From: Gammaproteobacteria bacterium
Lineage (GTDB): Bacteria; Pseudomonadota; Gammaproteobacteria; Competibacterales; Competibacteraceae
Assembly: GCA_020047885.1 (NCBI GenBank)
Contig: JAIFNF010000176.1
Span: 1-7,302 of the forward strand
Length of the DNA stretch: 7,302 nt
Reading direction: 5' to 3'
Position numbers and translations under genes: made by a program. How positions within the stretch are numbered: the first letter of the stretch is position 1; every line of letters begins with the position of its first letter. The notes under the pieces are model-generated. The model was not told where the DNA came from and did no database searches. It was given only the letters and a program-made list of their open reading frames with translations. Below, piece after piece: positions 6,219 to 7,302 of the stretch.

Positions 6219-7302
6219 ATGATTGACTTTGATAATTATGACAATAACGACCCGGTTCGGCCTGAGGATCGTCGCTTGATCGATGACGCGCTTTTGTTGG
6301 GTCAGGGTCGACATTTTGACCCGTTTGCGGTGCTCGGTCGTCATGGTCATGGCGATCAAGCCATCGTTCGGGTGTTTATACCCGGTGCTCGACAGATCCA
6401 GCTTGTTGAACAGGGTCACCCCTTGCAGCGATTGGCGCGAACGGACTTGTTTGAATGGAAAGGCGCAACAGAGGCTTTGCCATTGCATTACCGATTGGTA
6501 TGGGTTGACGCAGAGGGGGATGAACACATTGGCTATGATCCCTACAGTTTTGCACCGCAACTCAGTTTGTACGATCTGCATTTATTTAATGAAGGTCGGC
6601 ATCTGCACGCCTATCGGGTACTGGGTGCCCACTGGCGTCAGGTAGAAGATGTTGAAGGAACGCTATTTTCGGTCTGGGCACCCAACGCTGAGCGGGTCAG
6701 TGTGGTCGGCGACTTTAACCGTTGGGAAGGTCGGCGTCATCCACTGCGGCGCCGGGGGTCGGTTTGGGAGTTGTTTCTGCCGGAGGTGGGTGCAGGGATG
6801 CGCTATCAGTTTGAGATTCGCACCCGGGAAACCGGTGAATTGTTGCGTAAGAGCGATCCTTATGGTCGGGGCTTTGAGCGCCGCCCGGATGTGGCTTCGC
6901 TGGTTGTTGATCATGCGGCTTATCCGTGGCGCGATGAAATTTGGATGGCTCGGCGGCGACGCTTGCGTCCAGAACAGTCACCACTGTCTGTCTATGAGGT
7001 TCATCTGGGTTCTTGGCAGAAGGATGCTGATGGGGGTTATCTGAGTTATGGGGAATTGGCACGGCGGTTAGTGGCGTATGTTGGTTCGCTGGGCTTTACC
7101 CATATTGAGTTGATGCCGATTACTGAACATCCTCTGGATGCCTCTTGGGGGTATCAGCCTACTGGCTATTTTGCCCCCACTAGTCGTCATGGGACGTTGA
7201 ACGATTTTCGGGGCTTTGTGGATTATTGTCATCAGGCCGGCATTGGCGTCATTCTGGATTGGGTTCCGGGTCATTTTCCCAAGGATGCGCACGGTTTAGC
7301 CT
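6219..7302 (+). CDS. glgB: 1,4-alpha-glucan branching enzyme, N-terminal 361 residues (cut by window end)
   Basis: GlgB cuts alpha-1,4 chains and rejoins them as alpha-1,6 branches during glycogen synthesis. The frame is open to the last base. A first N-terminal domain (roughly 25-125, with HFDPFAVLGRH at 32-42 and GYDPYSFAPQ at 105-114) is followed by a CBM48 domain (FSVWAPNAERVSVVGDFNRW, 150-169), so this is the long, E. coli-like form, usually about 730 residues. The GH13 barrel begins at SVYEVHLGSW (257-266), continues with LMPITEHPLDASWGYQPTGY (298-317) and reaches conserved region I, ILDWVPGHFP (345-354). The catalytic Asp and Glu lie beyond the window. ATG 6219 is used; GTG 6213 in the same frame is an alternative and is better spaced from the purine-rich GGTGGG. 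An in-frame TAA at 6204-6206 rules out earlier starts. Confidence 0.96.
   Translation, partial: MIDFDNYDNNDPVRPEDRRLIDDALLLGQGRHFDPFAVLGRHGHGDQAIVRVFIPGARQIQLVEQGHPLQRLARTDLFEWKGATEALPLHYRLVWVDAEGDEHIGYDPYSFAPQLSLYDLHLFNEGRHLHAYRVLGAHWRQVEDVEGTLFSVWAPNAERVSVVGDFNRWEGRRHPLRRRGSVWELFLPEVGAGMRYQFEIRTRETGELLRKSDPYGRGFERRPDVASLVVDHAAYPWRDEIWMARRRRLRPEQSPLSVYEVHLGSWQKDADGGYLSYGELARRLVAYVGSLGFTHIELMPITEHPLDASWGYQPTGYFAPTSRHGTLNDFRGFVDYCHQAGIGVILDWVPGHFPKDAHGLA

Noticed and set aside
6015..6581. Upstream extension of the glgC frame by 189 codons, overlapping the start of glgB
   Set aside because: The family N-terminus begins at ATG 6014. The extension crosses the divergent promoter region and lies antisense to well-conserved glgB codons, so it is a chance open frame.
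6649..7062. Plus- and minus-strand open frames overlapping glgB
   Set aside because: They are in other frames of a clearly conserved glgB sequence, with arginine-, proline- or cysteine-rich composition typical of shadow frames.

Overview
The window looks like chromosomal DNA from a proteobacterium, most likely a gammaproteobacterium. This rests on protein character only: a long E. coli-type GlgB with two N-terminal domains, an E. coli-type GlgC, a GH77 MalQ and an E. coli-type GuaC. No rRNA or other phylogenetic marker is present, so no genus is named.

Region 1 (1-1076) is the accessory-looking end. It opens with the last 56 codons of a plus-strand gene that enters from outside. A non-coding stretch of about 270 bases follows (172-439). 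It holds a GC-rich stem-loop and an unusual set of nested, mutually exclusive inverted repeats built on GTTTCA/TGAAAC. Two plus-strand reading frames come next (470-769 and 708-1076). They overlap in different frames and may be one frameshifted gene, two overlapping genes, or the remains of a deletion that fused two neighbours. Neither has a function that can be named with confidence.

Region 2 (1098-6014) is a compact minus-strand block, read right to left: glgC (ADP-glucose pyrophosphorylase), malQ (4-alpha-glucanotransferase), guaC (GMP reductase), thiM (hydroxyethylthiazole kinase) and a 72-residue protein of unknown function. Gaps are under 40 bases, and the last three genes overlap by 14 and 4 bases, so the block is probably one transcription unit. 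GlgC and MalQ serve glycogen metabolism. GuaC (purine interconversion) and ThiM (thiamine salvage) do different jobs and seem to ride on the same transcript.

Region 3 (6015-7302) is a divergent intergenic stretch of about 200 bases followed by the start of glgB (glycogen branching enzyme) on the plus strand, cut by the window end after 361 codons. Together glgC (ADP-glucose supply), glgB (branching) and malQ (glucan rearrangement) form a glycogen cluster. A glycogen synthase (glgA) is not seen here.

I found no transposase, CRISPR array, tRNA or rRNA. The most unusual signals are the repeat set at 328-396, the overlapping or frameshifted pair at 470-1076, and the Trp in GlgC where E. coli has its activator-site lysine.
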